This document shows positions 11,051 through 20,153 of a stretch of 64,000 nt of DNA, piece after piece. Under the pieces are notes generated by a model, which did no database searches, was not told where the DNA came from, and saw nothing but the letters and a program-made list of their open reading frames with translations. Every line of letters starts with the position of its first letter. The stretch's first letter is position 1. Where the stretch lies: positions 2,107,501 to 2,171,500 of the forward strand of contig NZ_CP013910.1 of the NCBI RefSeq assembly GCF_001507665.1, in the 5' to 3' direction. This DNA comes from Deinococcus actinosclerus. GTDB lineage: Bacteria; Deinococcota; Deinococci; Deinococcales; Deinococcaceae. A program made the translations under genes and the position numbers.

Positions 11051-13114
11051 ATGAACCACAAACTTGTTGCCACTGCCCTGCTGAGCGCCGCCCTCCTGGC
11101 CGGCTGCACCAGCCCCAACGCCACCACCACGCCCACCCCGGGCACTGAACCCGGTCAGAGCGCCTTCGGCGTCCTGCAGGCCCTGAAACCCGGGGTGCAG
11201 GACACCATCAATACGAAGCTGAAGGTGAACATCGTATTCGTCGGCTACCGCCAGACCCCTCCCGGTCAGCCCGCCACGGCCCGGCAGATCAACACCCAGG
11301 ATTTCGATCAGCGCCTCCCTGGCAGCTACGACGCCGTGAACCGCATTCCCAGCGCGTACGGCCGCACTGAGAAGACCGGGACCAGCTTCGATTTCGATTA
11401 CAACTATGTCTTTGCCGACCAGAGCTTCGAGGATGATTTCTTCAAGTTCGTGCAGTCTGCCGGCGCTGAAAAACCCCTGACCGTGCAGCAGAGCGTGTAC
11501 AACTGCCAGAGCTCGGACCCGGACACCGGCCTGCCCGACTGCGACGCGCCCGCCGGGAACATCAACCGCGTCATCACCGGCAACTTCGAGATCGACGCCC
11601 TGAAGACCGAGAACTGGCTGGCGGACAACGGCGCGCGCGTCGGCGTGAAGAACGGCGAGTACACCATCTACTTCGTGAACTGGTATGACCGCCCCGACTT
11701 CAAGTTCCACAGCTACACCCGCGCCGACGCGGCCGACACCGACACCGGCACGAAATTCGGCGCGCGTGGCAGCCGCCGCCTGATCGCCTGGGGCGGCAGC
11801 GCCCGCGAGAACGCCCCCGCGCAGCGCGTATGGTTCTACGACCTCTCCGCCAACCCCGACCCCTGGACGAATGCCTACGACGTGACCAACGACGACGTGG
11901 ACGGTGACGGCGCGGCCGACTACCGCATGCCTCCCGTCTGGGAGTACGGCACCCGCAAGGCCAGCATCGGCTACGGCCGCAAGGTCAGCCCCGATCTGGC
12001 CCTGGTGGCGCGCTACACCGCCATCAACCTGCTGTTCACGCCCAGTCCCATCTACCGCGCGGCGCTGACGCCCCCCGACATGCCCGAGAAGATCAACCTG
12101 GACGTGCACGTCGAGCAGGGCGAGGGCGCCACCGACCCCACCCGGCTGCTGAACAGCGCGCTGCTGCAGGACCGCGTGAAGGTGCTCCAGCCGTTCACGA
12201 CCTTCAGCTCCACGCGCAAGACCACCGCGCTCGACGGTGACCTGGCCGACGTGTACAAGTGCTTCTTCCCGGTCGTGGCCGACGACATCTGCTCGCCGGA
12301 CTACGCGGACTTCAGCGGCGAGAAACTCTTCCAGTTCGGCGTGAAGGAACTGCGCGAGGAGTACAAGGCCACGCCCGCAGGCACGTACCAGCTGCCCATC
12401 TACTCGTTCAACGACAACCAGGACAGCCAGGGCGGCCTGCTGGGCGTCGCCTACGACGACGGCGAGACCGGTACCCAGAGCTTCGTGTACTCCTTCCTCA
12501 CGCCCGGCCTGGTCGCCGCCGGATACGGCTTCACCGACACCACGGTGCACGAGACGGGTCACCACCTCAGCCTGAGCCACCCGCACGACGGGTACGACAG
12601 CGAGCAGGACCTCTCCTACGGGCCCAGCGGGCAGTTCTACTTCGTGAACACCGGCGACCAGAGTGCTTCAATCATGTCCTACAACGACCTGTCGCGCACC
12701 TTCGGGCAGTTCAACCTGGACAGCCAGTACCGCTACCTGACGGCCGCCTACCTGAACAACACCAACGCCATCCTGGAACTCGTGCGCCGCGCCAACAAGG
12801 CGGGAACGGTCAGCAGCGCCGCGCAGGGCGCCGACAGCAAGTTCGTGCAGGCCAAGACGAAGTACGACGCCCTGGATTACCTGGGGGCAGCGCAGCTCGC
12901 GCACGAGGGCTACCGCAGCGTCCTGAACGCCGCGAAGAGTGCGGGCGTGCCCGTCACTGCGTACAAGTGGTACGAGAACCTCAACGGCCTTGAAGGCCTG
13001 AGCGTCGGCAAGGGCGCGAAGATGCGCTTCAGCCCCACCTTCAAGGCCCAGACGGGCGTGGTCGTCTTCCCCGAGGAGACCGCGCAGCAGCGCAAACTCC
13101 GCCTGATGAAATAA
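11051..13114 (+). CDS. Metzincin-like zinc metalloprotease lipoprotein
   Basis: A 687-residue exported protein. The signal peptide ends in the lipobox LLAGC, so Cys19 should be lipidated. The zinc site HETGHHLSLSH starts at residue 500 and matches HExxHxxxxxH; 32 residues after its last His comes ASIMSYN, an appropriate Met-turn, so it looks like a metzincin. The first 450 residues are not recognised and may form a pro- or substrate-binding region. A Thr/Pro-rich linker (TTTPTPG) follows the lipid anchor. AGGAG precedes the ATG. It is a single gene ended by a good terminator. Target proteins unknown. Confidence 0.75.
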   Translation: MNHKLVATALLSAALLAGCTSPNATTTPTPGTEPGQSAFGVLQALKPGVQDTINTKLKVNIVFVGYRQTPPGQPATARQINTQDFDQRLPGSYDAVNRIPSAYGRTEKTGTSFDFDYNYVFADQSFEDDFFKFVQSAGAEKPLTVQQSVYNCQSSDPDTGLPDCDAPAGNINRVITGNFEIDALKTENWLADNGARVGVKNGEYTIYFVNWYDRPDFKFHSYTRADAADTDTGTKFGARGSRRLIAWGGSARENAPAQRVWFYDLSANPDPWTNAYDVTNDDVDGDGAADYRMPPVWEYGTRKASIGYGRKVSPDLALVARYTAINLLFTPSPIYRAALTPPDMPEKINLDVHVEQGEGATDPTRLLNSALLQDRVKVLQPFTTFSSTRKTTALDGDLADVYKCFFPVVADDICSPDYADFSGEKLFQFGVKELREEYKATPAGTYQLPIYSFNDNQDSQGGLLGVAYDDGETGTQSFVYSFLTPGLVAAGYGFTDTTVHETGHHLSLSHPHDGYDSEQDLSYGPSGQFYFVNTGDQSASIMSYNDLSRTFGQFNLDSQYRYLTAAYLNNTNAILELVRRANKAGTVSSAAQGADSKFVQAKTKYDALDYLGAAQLAHEGYRSVLNAAKSAGVPVTAYKWYENLNGLEGLSVGKGAKMRFSPTFKAQTGVVVFPEETAQQRKLRLMK

Positions 13115-13130
13115 GGCCTCCGCGCCGCAG

Positions 13131-13162
13131 GAACCCGGTCGCGCTGGCCGGGTTCTTCCCTT
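13131..13162 (+). terminator. Rho-independent terminator after the metzincin gene
   Basis: GAACCCGG and CCGGGTTC form an 8-bp stem with a 9-nt loop, followed by TTCCCTT. Confidence 0.8.
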
Positions 13163-13191
13163 GCCAGTTCAGCCGCCGACCTCGCCCGGAC

Positions 13192-13731
13192 TCAGGTCTG
13201 CTTGAGCAGGTCCATCAGGCGCAGGTACGCCTGCGCGGTGACCTGCACGTCCCCGAAGGAGCGGTGACGCCCACCGGGCGCGAAGTTCAGGCCCAGGCGC
13301 TCCGCGAGGACGGTCAGGTTGTGGGCGCGCTCCCTCGGAAAGGCACGGCGCGAGAGCTGCACCGTGCAGTATTCCGCCTGCGGGTTCCAGTGCAGGCCGG
13401 CGCGGGCGGCGTTGGCGCGCATGAATCCGGCGTCGAAGCCGACGTTATGCGCCACGACCGGCCAGCCGTTCACGAACTCCAGGAACTCGGGCAGAACCTC
13501 GCCGATGGTGGGCGAGGCGCGCACCATGTCGTTGCTGATGCCATGCACCTGCTCGGCGCGCCAGGGGATCAGGAGGGGCCGGCCCTCGGCGGTGGTGGGG
13601 CGCACCAGGGTCTCGTAGCGCTGCGTCTCGTCCACCTGACCGTCCACGATGCGCACCGCGCCGATCTCGACGATGCCGTCGCGTTCCGGCGAGAGGCCCG
13701 TGGTTTCCAGGTCGAACACGACAACATTCAC
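13192..13731 (-). CDS. DnaQ-like 3'-5' exonuclease
   Basis: A 179-residue DEDDh exonuclease. ExoI is [20 protein letters not shown], ExoII is [13 protein letters not shown], and ExoIII is [12 protein letters not shown], with the His of the DEDDh subgroup. The start is GTG at 13731, chosen because TACCCT at 13739-13744 lies exactly 7 nt upstream. It is a stand-alone protein and could act as a DNA polymerase III epsilon-type proofreader or a repair nuclease; sequence alone does not decide. It is convergent with the metzincin gene. Confidence 0.87.
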   Translation of the reverse strand: MNVVVFDLETTGLSPERDGIVEIGAVRIVDGQVDETQRYETLVRPTTAEGRPLLIPWRAEQVHGISNDMVRASPTIGEVLPEFLEFVNGWPVVAHNVGFDAGFMRANAARAGLHWNPQAEYCTVQLSRRAFPRERAHNLTVLAERLGLNFAPGGRHRSFGDVQVTAQAYLRLMDLLKQT

Positions 13732-13738
13732 GCCCCGC

Positions 13739-13744
13739 AGGGTA
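13739..13744 (-). promoter_or_regulatory. -10 box of leaderless exonuclease transcript
   Basis: On the minus strand TACCCT ends 7 nt before the GTG start at 13731; no ribosome binding site is seen. Confidence 0.5.
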
Positions 13745-13767
13745 GCGCGTGCGGGGCGTGAACGGGA

Positions 13768-13835
13768 GGCAGGTCGGCGCGCTGGGCAGGTCGGCGCGCT
13801 GGGCAGGTCGGCGCGCTGGGCAGGTCAGCGCACGA
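13768..13835. repeat. 17-bp tandem repeat, three perfect copies and one degenerate
   Basis: The unit GGCAGGTCGGCGCGCTG is repeated head to tail at 13768-13784, 13785-13801 and 13802-13818. A fourth, diverged copy at 13819-13835 contains the stop codon of the secreted protein gene. The array lies between two minus-strand genes and just upstream of the exonuclease promoter. Confidence 0.9.
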
Positions 13836-14733
13836 GCAGGGGTTCGTACGCCGTCTTGACCGCGCCGTTCGCGAAGGTCAGCCGCGCGATGGTGTTGAGG
13901 CTGGTCACCGTGCGGCCCGGCACCTTCTTCACGGCGAGGCTGACATTCAGGTCGATCACGCGGCCCTGCTGGGTCAGGCGCGGGTCGAGCGGGCCGGGCG
14001 CGCGGCCCGGCAGCCACAGTTCCTTCGCCGGCAGGAGTGTCTTGACGTACTGGCCGTTCTGGACGTACTCGATCTCGTACTGGAGTTCGGCCTTCACGAC
14101 CGGGCTCTGCTCGCCCTTGGTGGTAACGCGCAGGGTGCAGCGCGCCGCCTCGCCCATGGTCAGGTAGCTGTTCGTGCCGCCCGCGCCCACGCAGGTGGTG
14201 AAGGTCCAGGTGTTCAGCTTGGTGGGGCCGCTGCTGATCGTGACCGGGGCAGGGGCGGTGCGGGTCAGGTAGGCGCGGTCGGCCCTGACCGTGAAATCGG
14301 TGGTGCTGTCCCAGAGTTCGCAGCCTACGTCCGAGGCGCGTTCGTCAGGAGCTCTGACCAGGGTGCGGGTGCTCATGGCGGCGTAACAGGGTTCGACCGG
14401 GCCGGTATACGGCACGTAGCCCAGGGCGAGTTTCTGCATCTGCTGGAAGGCCTGCCGGTCGGCGGTGGCGTTCAGCCCGTCATTGCGGACCCACAGTTGG
14501 ACGCTGACGACGCGGCTGCCGGGCTCACCGGATTCGCGCGTGACGGTCAGTCCCTGGTAGCGGGTGAACGGATACTGCCAGTCGCGGCCCCACACGAACG
14601 GTTCGCCGCAGCTGTACTGCTGGCAGAAGGCCGACTGCTGAATCTGGGTGGTGGTGACGCTGCTCCCGATGATGCCGGCGGCGCTGGCGGGGGCGAGCAG
14701 CAGGGCGGGGAGGAAGCTCAGGAGTCGCGGCAT
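13825..14733 (-). CDS. Secreted protein of unknown function
   Basis: A 302-residue exported protein with a signal peptide (MPRLLSFLPALLLAPASAAG). The mature part is rich in beta-type sequence and has six cysteines (CQQYSC, EPCYA, VGCELW, TTCVG, AARCTL), which suggests disulphide bonding outside the membrane. I recognise no family. TACGCT at 14740-14745 lies 6 nt upstream of the ATG, pointing to a leaderless transcript. Its stop codon is inside the last copy of the 17-bp repeat. Confidence 0.75.
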   Translation of the reverse strand: MPRLLSFLPALLLAPASAAGIIGSSVTTTQIQQSAFCQQYSCGEPFVWGRDWQYPFTRYQGLTVTRESGEPGSRVVSVQLWVRNDGLNATADRQAFQQMQKLALGYVPYTGPVEPCYAAMSTRTLVRAPDERASDVGCELWDSTTDFTVRADRAYLTRTAPAPVTISSGPTKLNTWTFTTCVGAGGTNSYLTMGEAARCTLRVTTKGEQSPVVKAELQYEIEYVQNGQYVKTLLPAKELWLPGRAPGPLDPRLTQQGRVIDLNVSLAVKKVPGRTVTSLNTIARLTFANGAVKTAYEPLLVR

Positions 14734-14770
14734 GTCCGCAGCGTAAGTGGCGGGGTCGGGCGGCGCTGCC

Positions 14771-15280
14771 TCAGGTGACCTTGAGTGCAGTGAGGGCCTG
14801 TGCTAGCAGCGCCGTGGGGGTCGTGGCGGGGGTGACGGGCAGGGTGAGGACGTCGTGCTCGCCCTGCTGAGGGGCCTCCAGGGTGGCGAGCTGTGAGGGG
14901 AGCAGGTCCGCCCCGGCGTAGTGGCCGGGCCGCTGGCGCAGGCGCGCAGCCAGCAGGGGTTCGGGGACGTCCAGGTACAGGAACCGGGTCCCGGGCGCGC
15001 GAAGCGCGTCGCGGTAGGTGCGCTTCAGGGCCGAGCAGGCCAGCACCACGCGCCCCTGGGCGTCCAGTTCGGCGCGCAGCCGGGCCAGCCAGGGGGCGCG
15101 GTCGGCGTCGGTCAGGCCGTGCCCGGCGTGCATGCGTTCACGGGCCTGGGAGGTGTGGTAGTCGTCGCCGTCCAGGAAGGGGGCGTGCAGCGCGGCGCCC
15201 AGGGCGCGGCCCAGGGTGCTCTTGCCGCTGCCGGAGACCCCCATGACGACCACGCGCAGGGGACTGTGGGAGGGCGTCAC
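14771..15280 (-). CDS. gntK: Gluconokinase
   Basis: A 169-residue P-loop kinase that phosphorylates gluconate to 6-phosphogluconate. Walker A is [11 protein letters not shown], followed by [41 protein letters not shown] and [22 protein letters not shown], all GntK hallmarks. The GTG start at 15280 overlaps the uvsE stop as GTGA. A longer frame in this phase, reaching 16504, is a shadow. It is the third gene of DUF2256-uvsE-gntK. Confidence 0.92.
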   Translation of the reverse strand: MTPSHSPLRVVVMGVSGSGKSTLGRALGAALHAPFLDGDDYHTSQARERMHAGHGLTDADRAPWLARLRAELDAQGRVVLACSALKRTYRDALRAPGTRFLYLDVPEPLLAARLRQRPGHYAGADLLPSQLATLEAPQQGEHDVLTLPVTPATTPTALLAQALTALKVT

Positions 15281-16179
15281 GCGGTCAGGGCAGGGGCGCA
15301 GGCCCCCAGGGCGACCAGGGCTTCTTCCTTGCCCTTGGCCTCCACCTCGATCCAGGGCACGTCGTGGTACGCGCTGGGCAGCTGATCGATCAGCCAGCTG
15401 TGGCGGCGGTCCTGCGGGCCGTCCAGGCCGTTGCTGAGGTGCACGACCTGCCACTCCGGCGGGCTCCAGGTGCGGCGGGCGGCCAGGACCCACTCGCGCA
15501 CGCTGGGGTCCTCCTGATCGGGCAGGCGGTCGTGGACGACATGGTGGTGCGCGTCGAAGATCAGCGGGGTGCCGGTGGCCTCGCAGACGGGCAGCAGGTC
15601 GCGGGGGCTGTAGGCGCGCTCGTCGTTTTCCAGGCCCAGGCGCAGGCGGACCGCGTCGGGCAGGTCGGGAATGATCGCCTGGAGTTCCTGGGCGCGGCCG
15701 CCCTTGCCGCCGTGCAGGAGCAGGAGGTTCCAGGTGCTGCGCTCCAGGTTCAGGGCGTCCATGACCTGCGCGTGGGTGGTGATGGCCCGCAGGCTGCTCG
15801 CGCGGACCTCGGGGCGGTCGCTGTTCAGCACGATGAACTGCTCGGGGTGCATCAGCACGCGGATACCGTGGTCCTGGAAGGCGTGCCCGGCGTCCCGAAG
15901 CTGCGGGGCGAGATGGGCGAGGACCTGCGCGCCGGTGTCGTCCCCGTCCAGGTCCAGCATGGGAAAGAGGCTGGAACTCAGGCGGTACAGGCGGATGGCG
16001 CGCGCGGCGCAGTAGTCGGCGGCGCGGCGCACGCGGGCGACGTTGTCGGCGTACAGGTCGAGCAGCGTGCCGTACCGCTGCGCCGGGGGCAGGGCGCGGT
16101 AGCGGGTGAGGGTGATGGTGCGGAAGCGGATCTCGGGCCCGGTGGTCAGGCACACGAGGCCGTAGGCGGGGCCGGTCAT
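15277..16179 (-). CDS. uvsE: UV DNA damage endonuclease (UvdE/UvsE)
   Basis: A 300-residue TIM-barrel enzyme that nicks DNA 5' of UV photoproducts, the alternative excision pathway of Deinococcus. Seen are [54 protein letters not shown] and [12 protein letters not shown], which supply the metal-binding His and Glu residues. The ATG at 16179 overlaps the DUF2256 stop (ATGA); earlier codons of the open frame are a shadow of that gene. GntK follows with GTGA overlap. Confidence 0.95.
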   Translation of the reverse strand: MTGPAYGLVCLTTGPEIRFRTITLTRYRALPPAQRYGTLLDLYADNVARVRRAADYCAARAIRLYRLSSSLFPMLDLDGDDTGAQVLAHLAPQLRDAGHAFQDHGIRVLMHPEQFIVLNSDRPEVRASSLRAITTHAQVMDALNLERSTWNLLLLHGGKGGRAQELQAIIPDLPDAVRLRLGLENDERAYSPRDLLPVCEATGTPLIFDAHHHVVHDRLPDQEDPSVREWVLAARRTWSPPEWQVVHLSNGLDGPQDRRHSWLIDQLPSAYHDVPWIEVEAKGKEEALVALGACAPALTA

Positions 16180-16352
16180 TCGGTCCTGCGTTTCGCGGCC
16201 GAGCGGCAGCGGTCGGAGCAGTACTTGACGGTGTCCCAGTCGCGTTCCCATTTCTTGCGCCACGTGAACGGGAGGCCGCAGTGGGCGCAGGTCTTGCTGG
16301 GGCGCTGGCTGGGCGGGCGTCCGCCGCCGAAGGTGCGTTCCGGGCGAGGCAT
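16176..16352 (-). CDS. DUF2256 zinc-ribbon-like small protein
   Basis: A 58-residue basic protein with [20 protein letters not shown] and [10 protein letters not shown], i.e. two Cys pairs spaced as a small zinc knuckle; this is the DUF2256 family, often found beside photolyase or UV-repair genes. Its stop overlaps the uvsE start. The ATG at 16352 (GGGGG just before it) is preferred over one four codons upstream, but the choice is uncertain. Function unknown; the context suggests a link to UV repair. Confidence 0.8.
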   Translation of the reverse strand: MPRPERTFGGGRPPSQRPSKTCAHCGLPFTWRKKWERDWDTVKYCSDRCRSAAKRRTE

Positions 16353-16669
16353 ATCCCCCAGCATGGGCCGATCTGGCGTGCCCTTCCGTAGCGGGGGGTG
16401 AAGTTCCCTTCACGGCAGGTCAGGCGGGCCATTCGTTCGCCTGGAAAACTTATACCGATCTTCGGGCAGAGGACCGCGAACCAGCGGAGGTGAGCCCGGT
16501 CCATACCGGAACCGGGCTGCGCGGCGTGTGGGGCGACGCCAGTCCGCCCTCCGGAGCGGCACCACCCGAATTCGTGGGTGAGCGAGCGCTATACGCCGCA
16601 CGCTCCATTCGTTCGCCGGATAGCCAGATTAGGCGTCCTGCCGCGCGAATCCCGGCTTTCGCCTCTGCC
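16353..16669. other. Intergenic stretch without a recognisable gene
   Basis: About 320 bp before the GH16 promoter. It holds a 12-bp direct repeat CCATTCGTTCGC at 16429-16440 and 16605-16616, and an 8-bp hairpin AGCCCGGT/ACCGGGCT at 16493-16518 lacking a T tract. Short open frames here have no family features or plausible starts. Confidence 0.5.
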
Positions 16670-16698
16670 TTGACAGCGCTTTCAGCTTGGCTTACGCT
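16670..16698 (+). promoter_or_regulatory. Strong promoter with LacI-family operator for the GH16 gene
   Basis: TTGACA (16670-16675), 17 bp, TACGCT (16693-16698). TGACAGCGCTTTCA at 16671-16684 is a one-mismatch palindrome around the central CG, the form bound by LacI/CcpA-type repressors, and overlaps the -35 box and spacer. A sugar-responsive repressor would block polymerase directly. Confidence 0.7.
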
Positions 16699-16809
16699 CC
16701 GGTCAATCCACCGTCCACCGACCCCACCCAGCCGGGGTCACCCCTGTCGTCACGTCCCAGCGGGCGCGGCGCGTCCCGTTCCTGCGCCTGTGGGCGCCCA
16801 GGAGGTCTC

Positions 16810-18780
16810 ATGTCCCGTTCTCCCCTGCCCGTCCTCCTCCCCCTGTCCCTGCTGCTCGGCGCCTGCACCCTCACGGACGCCAGCAGCGCCACACCCGTCT
16901 GGCAGGACGAATTCAGCGGCACCGGCCTCGACACCAGCAAATGGAGCTACCAGACCGGCAACGGGTTCACGGCCGGCACGGACTACGTGGCCGGGTGGGG
17001 CAACAACGAACTGGAGTACTACACCGACCGCGCCAGCAACGTCAGCGTGCAGGGCGGCACCCTCGTCATCACCGCCCGCAGGGAGAAGATCACCGGCCCT
17101 GCTGGCCGCACCGCCGGCACCTTCGACTGGACGTCCGGCCGTATCCGCACCGCCGGGAAGTTCAGCCGCGCGTACGGCAAGTTCGAGATCCGGGCCAAGT
17201 TCCCCAGAGGCAAGGGGTTCTGGCCCGCCATCTGGATGCTGCCCGAGGAACCCAGCCCCTACGCCAGCTGGGCCGCGAACGGCGAGATCGACATCGCCGA
17301 GGGATGGGGCAGCAGACCCACGGAGGTCGCGCACACCATCCACTACGGCGGCGTGTGGCCGAACAACGTGTACGCCAGCAAGACCGCCAGCTACCCGAAC
17401 GCGGGCAGCATGGACCAGTGGCACACCTACACCCTGCAGTGGACGCCCGGCAAGATCCAGTGGCTGATCGACGGGCAGGTCACCAGCGAGAAGACCCAGT
17501 GGTGGAGCGCCAAGAACAATCCCCCCAGCAGCGACGCCGACCTGAACGCCTGGCCCGCCCCCTTCGACCGGCCCTTCTACCTGCTGCTGAATCTCGCCGT
17601 GGGCGGCAACTTCGACGGGAACCCCGACGCGACCACCCCCGACCAGGGCCAGATGCTCGTGGACTACGTGCGCGTGTACGGCATGCAGACCGAGACCGGC
17701 AGCGCCGGACCGCGCCCCGACATGACCTACCCCTGGACGCCGAAACCCGCCCGCCCGGCCCTGAGCGACGGGAACCTCGTGTACAACGGGTCCTTCGACT
17801 GGGCCGACACCGACCCGCGCGTGACGCCCGACACGAGCAGCCTCAGCAGCGCGGCGAACAGCAGGTTCTGGACGCTGTACACCAGTGACGGGCAGGTCAC
17901 CCTGAGCAACGACGCAGGGGCCCTCAAAGCCGACGTCACCAATGCGGGCAGCGTGAACTACGCCGTGCAGGTCCGCCAGGACGGCCTGAACATCGAGTCC
18001 GGCGGCCGGTACGAGGTCAGCTTCGACGCCTGGGCGCAGAGCGCCCGCCCCATGATGCTCAAGGTCGGCGGCGGGCAGGACCGCGGGTACGCCGCGTACT
18101 CCGGCGAGCGGGCCGTGCAGATCGGCACCACGAAGGAACGCAAGACCGTCACCTTCGACATGAAGGCCACCACCGACGCCGCCGCCCGCCTGGAATTCAA
18201 CCTCGGGAACGCCGGCACCGGCCCGGTGTGGTTCGACAACGTGGTCGTGCGGCGCGTCGGGACGGCCGCCGGGGCGCGCCCACCCGCCGCGGACGGCAAC
18301 CTGCTGTACAACGCCGCGTTCACGCAGGACGCCACCGCCACCGTCCCCGGCATCGCGGGCGTGCCCGGCACTGCGTACTGGACCGCCTGGAGCAACGTGC
18401 CCGAACGCCTGAGCGCGGGCGTCAGCGGCGGCGTGATCACCCTGAACGTCAGGGACGTGGACCCCGCGAACAACTGGCACGTGCAGCTGAACCAGACCGA
18501 GGTCCCCCTGACCGCCAGGAAGTCCTACACCCTGACCTTCAGGGGCCGGGCCAGCGACGCCCGCGAGGTCGCCGTGGTCATCGGCGAGAACGGCGGCAGC
18601 TACGCCCGCTACCTGGACGGCAAGGCCGCCCTGGGCGCCACCGAGCAGACCTTCACGTACACCTTCACGGCGCCCGTCACGAACCCGGCCGCGCAGTTCC
18701 AGCTTCTCGGCGCGGTCGGCGCGGCGGGCAGCAGCTACGGCCTGAGCTTCCGTGACTTCCGCCTCGTGCAGAATCCCTGA
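16810..18780 (+). CDS. GH16 beta-glucanase lipoprotein with two C-terminal carbohydrate-binding domains
   Basis: A 656-residue exported lipoprotein (lipobox LLGAC). Residues about 29-310 are a GH16 domain; GEIDIAEGWG at 158-167 provides the catalytic E159, D161 and E164, and GKFSRAYGKFEIRAKFP and GFWPAIWMLPEE are typical laminarinase strands. Two repeated beta-sandwich domains follow, beginning DGNLVYNGSFD (about 319) and DGNLLYNAAF (about 493), resembling CBM4/9. Likely endo-beta-1,3-glucan hydrolysis at the cell surface. AGGAGG precedes the ATG. The LacI-type operator fits induction by glucan breakdown products. Confidence 0.9.
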   Translation: MSRSPLPVLLPLSLLLGACTLTDASSATPVWQDEFSGTGLDTSKWSYQTGNGFTAGTDYVAGWGNNELEYYTDRASNVSVQGGTLVITARREKITGPAGRTAGTFDWTSGRIRTAGKFSRAYGKFEIRAKFPRGKGFWPAIWMLPEEPSPYASWAANGEIDIAEGWGSRPTEVAHTIHYGGVWPNNVYASKTASYPNAGSMDQWHTYTLQWTPGKIQWLIDGQVTSEKTQWWSAKNNPPSSDADLNAWPAPFDRPFYLLLNLAVGGNFDGNPDATTPDQGQMLVDYVRVYGMQTETGSAGPRPDMTYPWTPKPARPALSDGNLVYNGSFDWADTDPRVTPDTSSLSSAANSRFWTLYTSDGQVTLSNDAGALKADVTNAGSVNYAVQVRQDGLNIESGGRYEVSFDAWAQSARPMMLKVGGGQDRGYAAYSGERAVQIGTTKERKTVTFDMKATTDAAARLEFNLGNAGTGPVWFDNVVVRRVGTAAGARPPAADGNLLYNAAFTQDATATVPGIAGVPGTAYWTAWSNVPERLSAGVSGGVITLNVRDVDPANNWHVQLNQTEVPLTARKSYTLTFRGRASDAREVAVVIGENGGSYARYLDGKAALGATEQTFTYTFTAPVTNPAAQFQLLGAVGAAGSSYGLSFRDFRLVQNP

Positions 18781-18913
18781 CCTGAACGGGGCCTCTCCCT
18801 CACCCTGGCAGGCGTCCGGGGTGGGGGGCTGGTTTCACGGCGGTCACCCAACTCACTCGGAGGCCCTGAGGATGCTCCCCGAGACCTCCGAAGGCTGCGG
18901 CCGGATCGTGTGG

Positions 18914-20017
18914 TCAGCCGCTGACGGTCTCGCGGCCCGCCGCCTGCTTCTCCAGTGCGGCGTGCGCCTCGAGCAGCAGCGCCTCGGTCTCGTCCCAGCC
19001 GACGCAGGCGTCCGTGACGCTCAGGCCGGGCACCAGGGTGCTGAGGTCCTTGGGAATGCCCTGCTTGCCGGGACGGAGGTTGCTCTCGATCATCAGGCCC
19101 CTCACGGCGCTCTGCCCGGCGGCGCGCTGGTGCAGCACGTCGCGCCACACGAGGCTCTGGCGGGTGTGATCCGAGCCGCTGTTGGCGTGCGAGCAGTCCA
19201 CCATGACGGCCGGGGTCAGGCCGGCGGCGGTCATGAGGTCGGCGGCCTCCTTCACGAACTGCGGGGCGTAGTTGGGGCCGCCGCGGCCGCCGCGCAGGAT
19301 GACGTGCCCGTCGGGGTTGCCGAGCGTATGGACGATGCAGGCCTGCCCGTCGTCGTCGATGGTGAAGAACGCGTGCGAGGCGCGCGCGGCGACGATGGCG
19401 TCCACGGCGAGTTTGATGCCGCCGCCCGTGCCGTTCTTGAAGCCCATCGGGGCGGACACGGCGCTGCTCATGACGCGGTGCGTCTGGCTTTCGGTGGTGC
19501 GGGCACCCAGGCAGGCCCAGGCGACCGCGTCGAACACGTACTGCGGGGCGAACGGGTCGAGGAGTTCCGTGGCGACCGGCAGGCCCAGCTCGCTGACCTG
19601 CACCATCAGCTTGCGGGTGAGTTCCAGGCCCTTGTTGATGTCGTTCGCGCCGTTCATGTCGGGGTCAAGCAGGTAGCCGCGCCAGCCGACGGTGGTGCGG
19701 GGTTTGTCCACGTACACCCGCATGTGCACTTCCAGCCGGTCTCCCACCCGTTCGCGCAGCGCGGCGAGGCGGCGGGCGTAGTCGAGCGCCTGCTCGTGGT
19801 CGTGGATGGAGCAGGGCCCCACCACCACGAGCAGCCGGTCGTCGCGGCCATGCAGGATGTCCTGCGCGGCGCGGCGGCCCGCGAGCACCGTCGCCTCGGC
19901 CTGCGGGGTCAGCGGGTGCAGGGCCTTCAGGGCGCGGGGGGTGATCAGGGGCGTGAAGCCGCTGACGTTCAGGTTCTCGGTGCGGCCGGCGTGGATGGTG
20001 GGTTCGGGGTGCGTCAT
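18914..20017 (-). CDS. 3-deoxy-7-phosphoheptulonate (DAHP) synthase
   Basis: A 367-residue class I DAHP synthase of the AroF/G/H type, joining phosphoenolpyruvate and erythrose-4-phosphate as the first step to Phe, Tyr and Trp. Seen are [77 protein letters not shown] and [14 protein letters not shown]. Such enzymes usually carry feedback inhibition by an aromatic amino acid; which one applies here is not visible. AGGAG lies 7 nt before the ATG. It is preceded by an aromatic leader peptide and attenuator. Confidence 0.95.
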   Translation of the reverse strand: MTHPEPTIHAGRTENLNVSGFTPLITPRALKALHPLTPQAEATVLAGRRAAQDILHGRDDRLLVVVGPCSIHDHEQALDYARRLAALRERVGDRLEVHMRVYVDKPRTTVGWRGYLLDPDMNGANDINKGLELTRKLMVQVSELGLPVATELLDPFAPQYVFDAVAWACLGARTTESQTHRVMSSAVSAPMGFKNGTGGGIKLAVDAIVAARASHAFFTIDDDGQACIVHTLGNPDGHVILRGGRGGPNYAPQFVKEAADLMTAAGLTPAVMVDCSHANSGSDHTRQSLVWRDVLHQRAAGQSAVRGLMIESNLRPGKQGIPKDLSTLVPGLSVTDACVGWDETEALLLEAHAALEKQAAGRETVSG

Positions 20018-20043
20018 GGCGGGGCTCCTGGGGTGTAAGGCAG

Positions 20044-20107
20044 CGCCCGGTGGCTTGTGGGCTCACCGGGCGTCGGGGGTGGAATGCAAGCGCGACTAGG
20101 CCCGGTG
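20044..20107 (-). promoter_or_regulatory. Transcription attenuator of the DAHP synthase gene
   Basis: On the minus strand three segments are mutually exclusive. Segment 1, CACCGGGC (20100-20107), lies in the last codons of the leader peptide. Segment 2, CGCCCGGTG (20064-20072), can pair with segment 1 over 8 bp or with segment 3, CACCGGGCG (20044-20052), over 9 bp. The 2:3 hairpin is followed by CTGCCTT, a weak T tract. Ribosome stalling on the aromatic codons leaves segment 1 free and favours 1:2; completed translation covers segment 1 and favours 2:3. Confidence 0.75.
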
Positions 20108-20146
20108 GGAACCGAACCAATAAAAGAAGAAGCCGCGCGGGGTCAT
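20096..20146 (-). CDS. Aromatic leader peptide of the DAHP synthase gene
   Basis: A 16-codon ORF encoding MTPRGFFFYWFGSHRA, with Phe-Phe-Phe-Tyr-Trp-Phe in a row, just upstream of the aromatic pathway's first enzyme. Six aromatic residues in sixteen is far from chance. The ORF ends at the TAG at 20096-20098, directly after attenuator segment 1. TACACT (20154-20159) sits exactly 7 nt upstream of the ATG, so the mRNA probably begins at the AUG. The peptide itself likely has no function beyond sensing charged tRNAs. Confidence 0.85.
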   Translation of the reverse strand: MTPRGFFFYWFGSHRA

Positions 20147-20153
20147 GCCCTGA

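Noticed and set aside
16493..16518. Hairpin AGCCCGGT/ACCGGGCT as a terminator
   Set aside because: No T tract and no gene ending just before it on either strand; kept only as a note in the intergenic entry.
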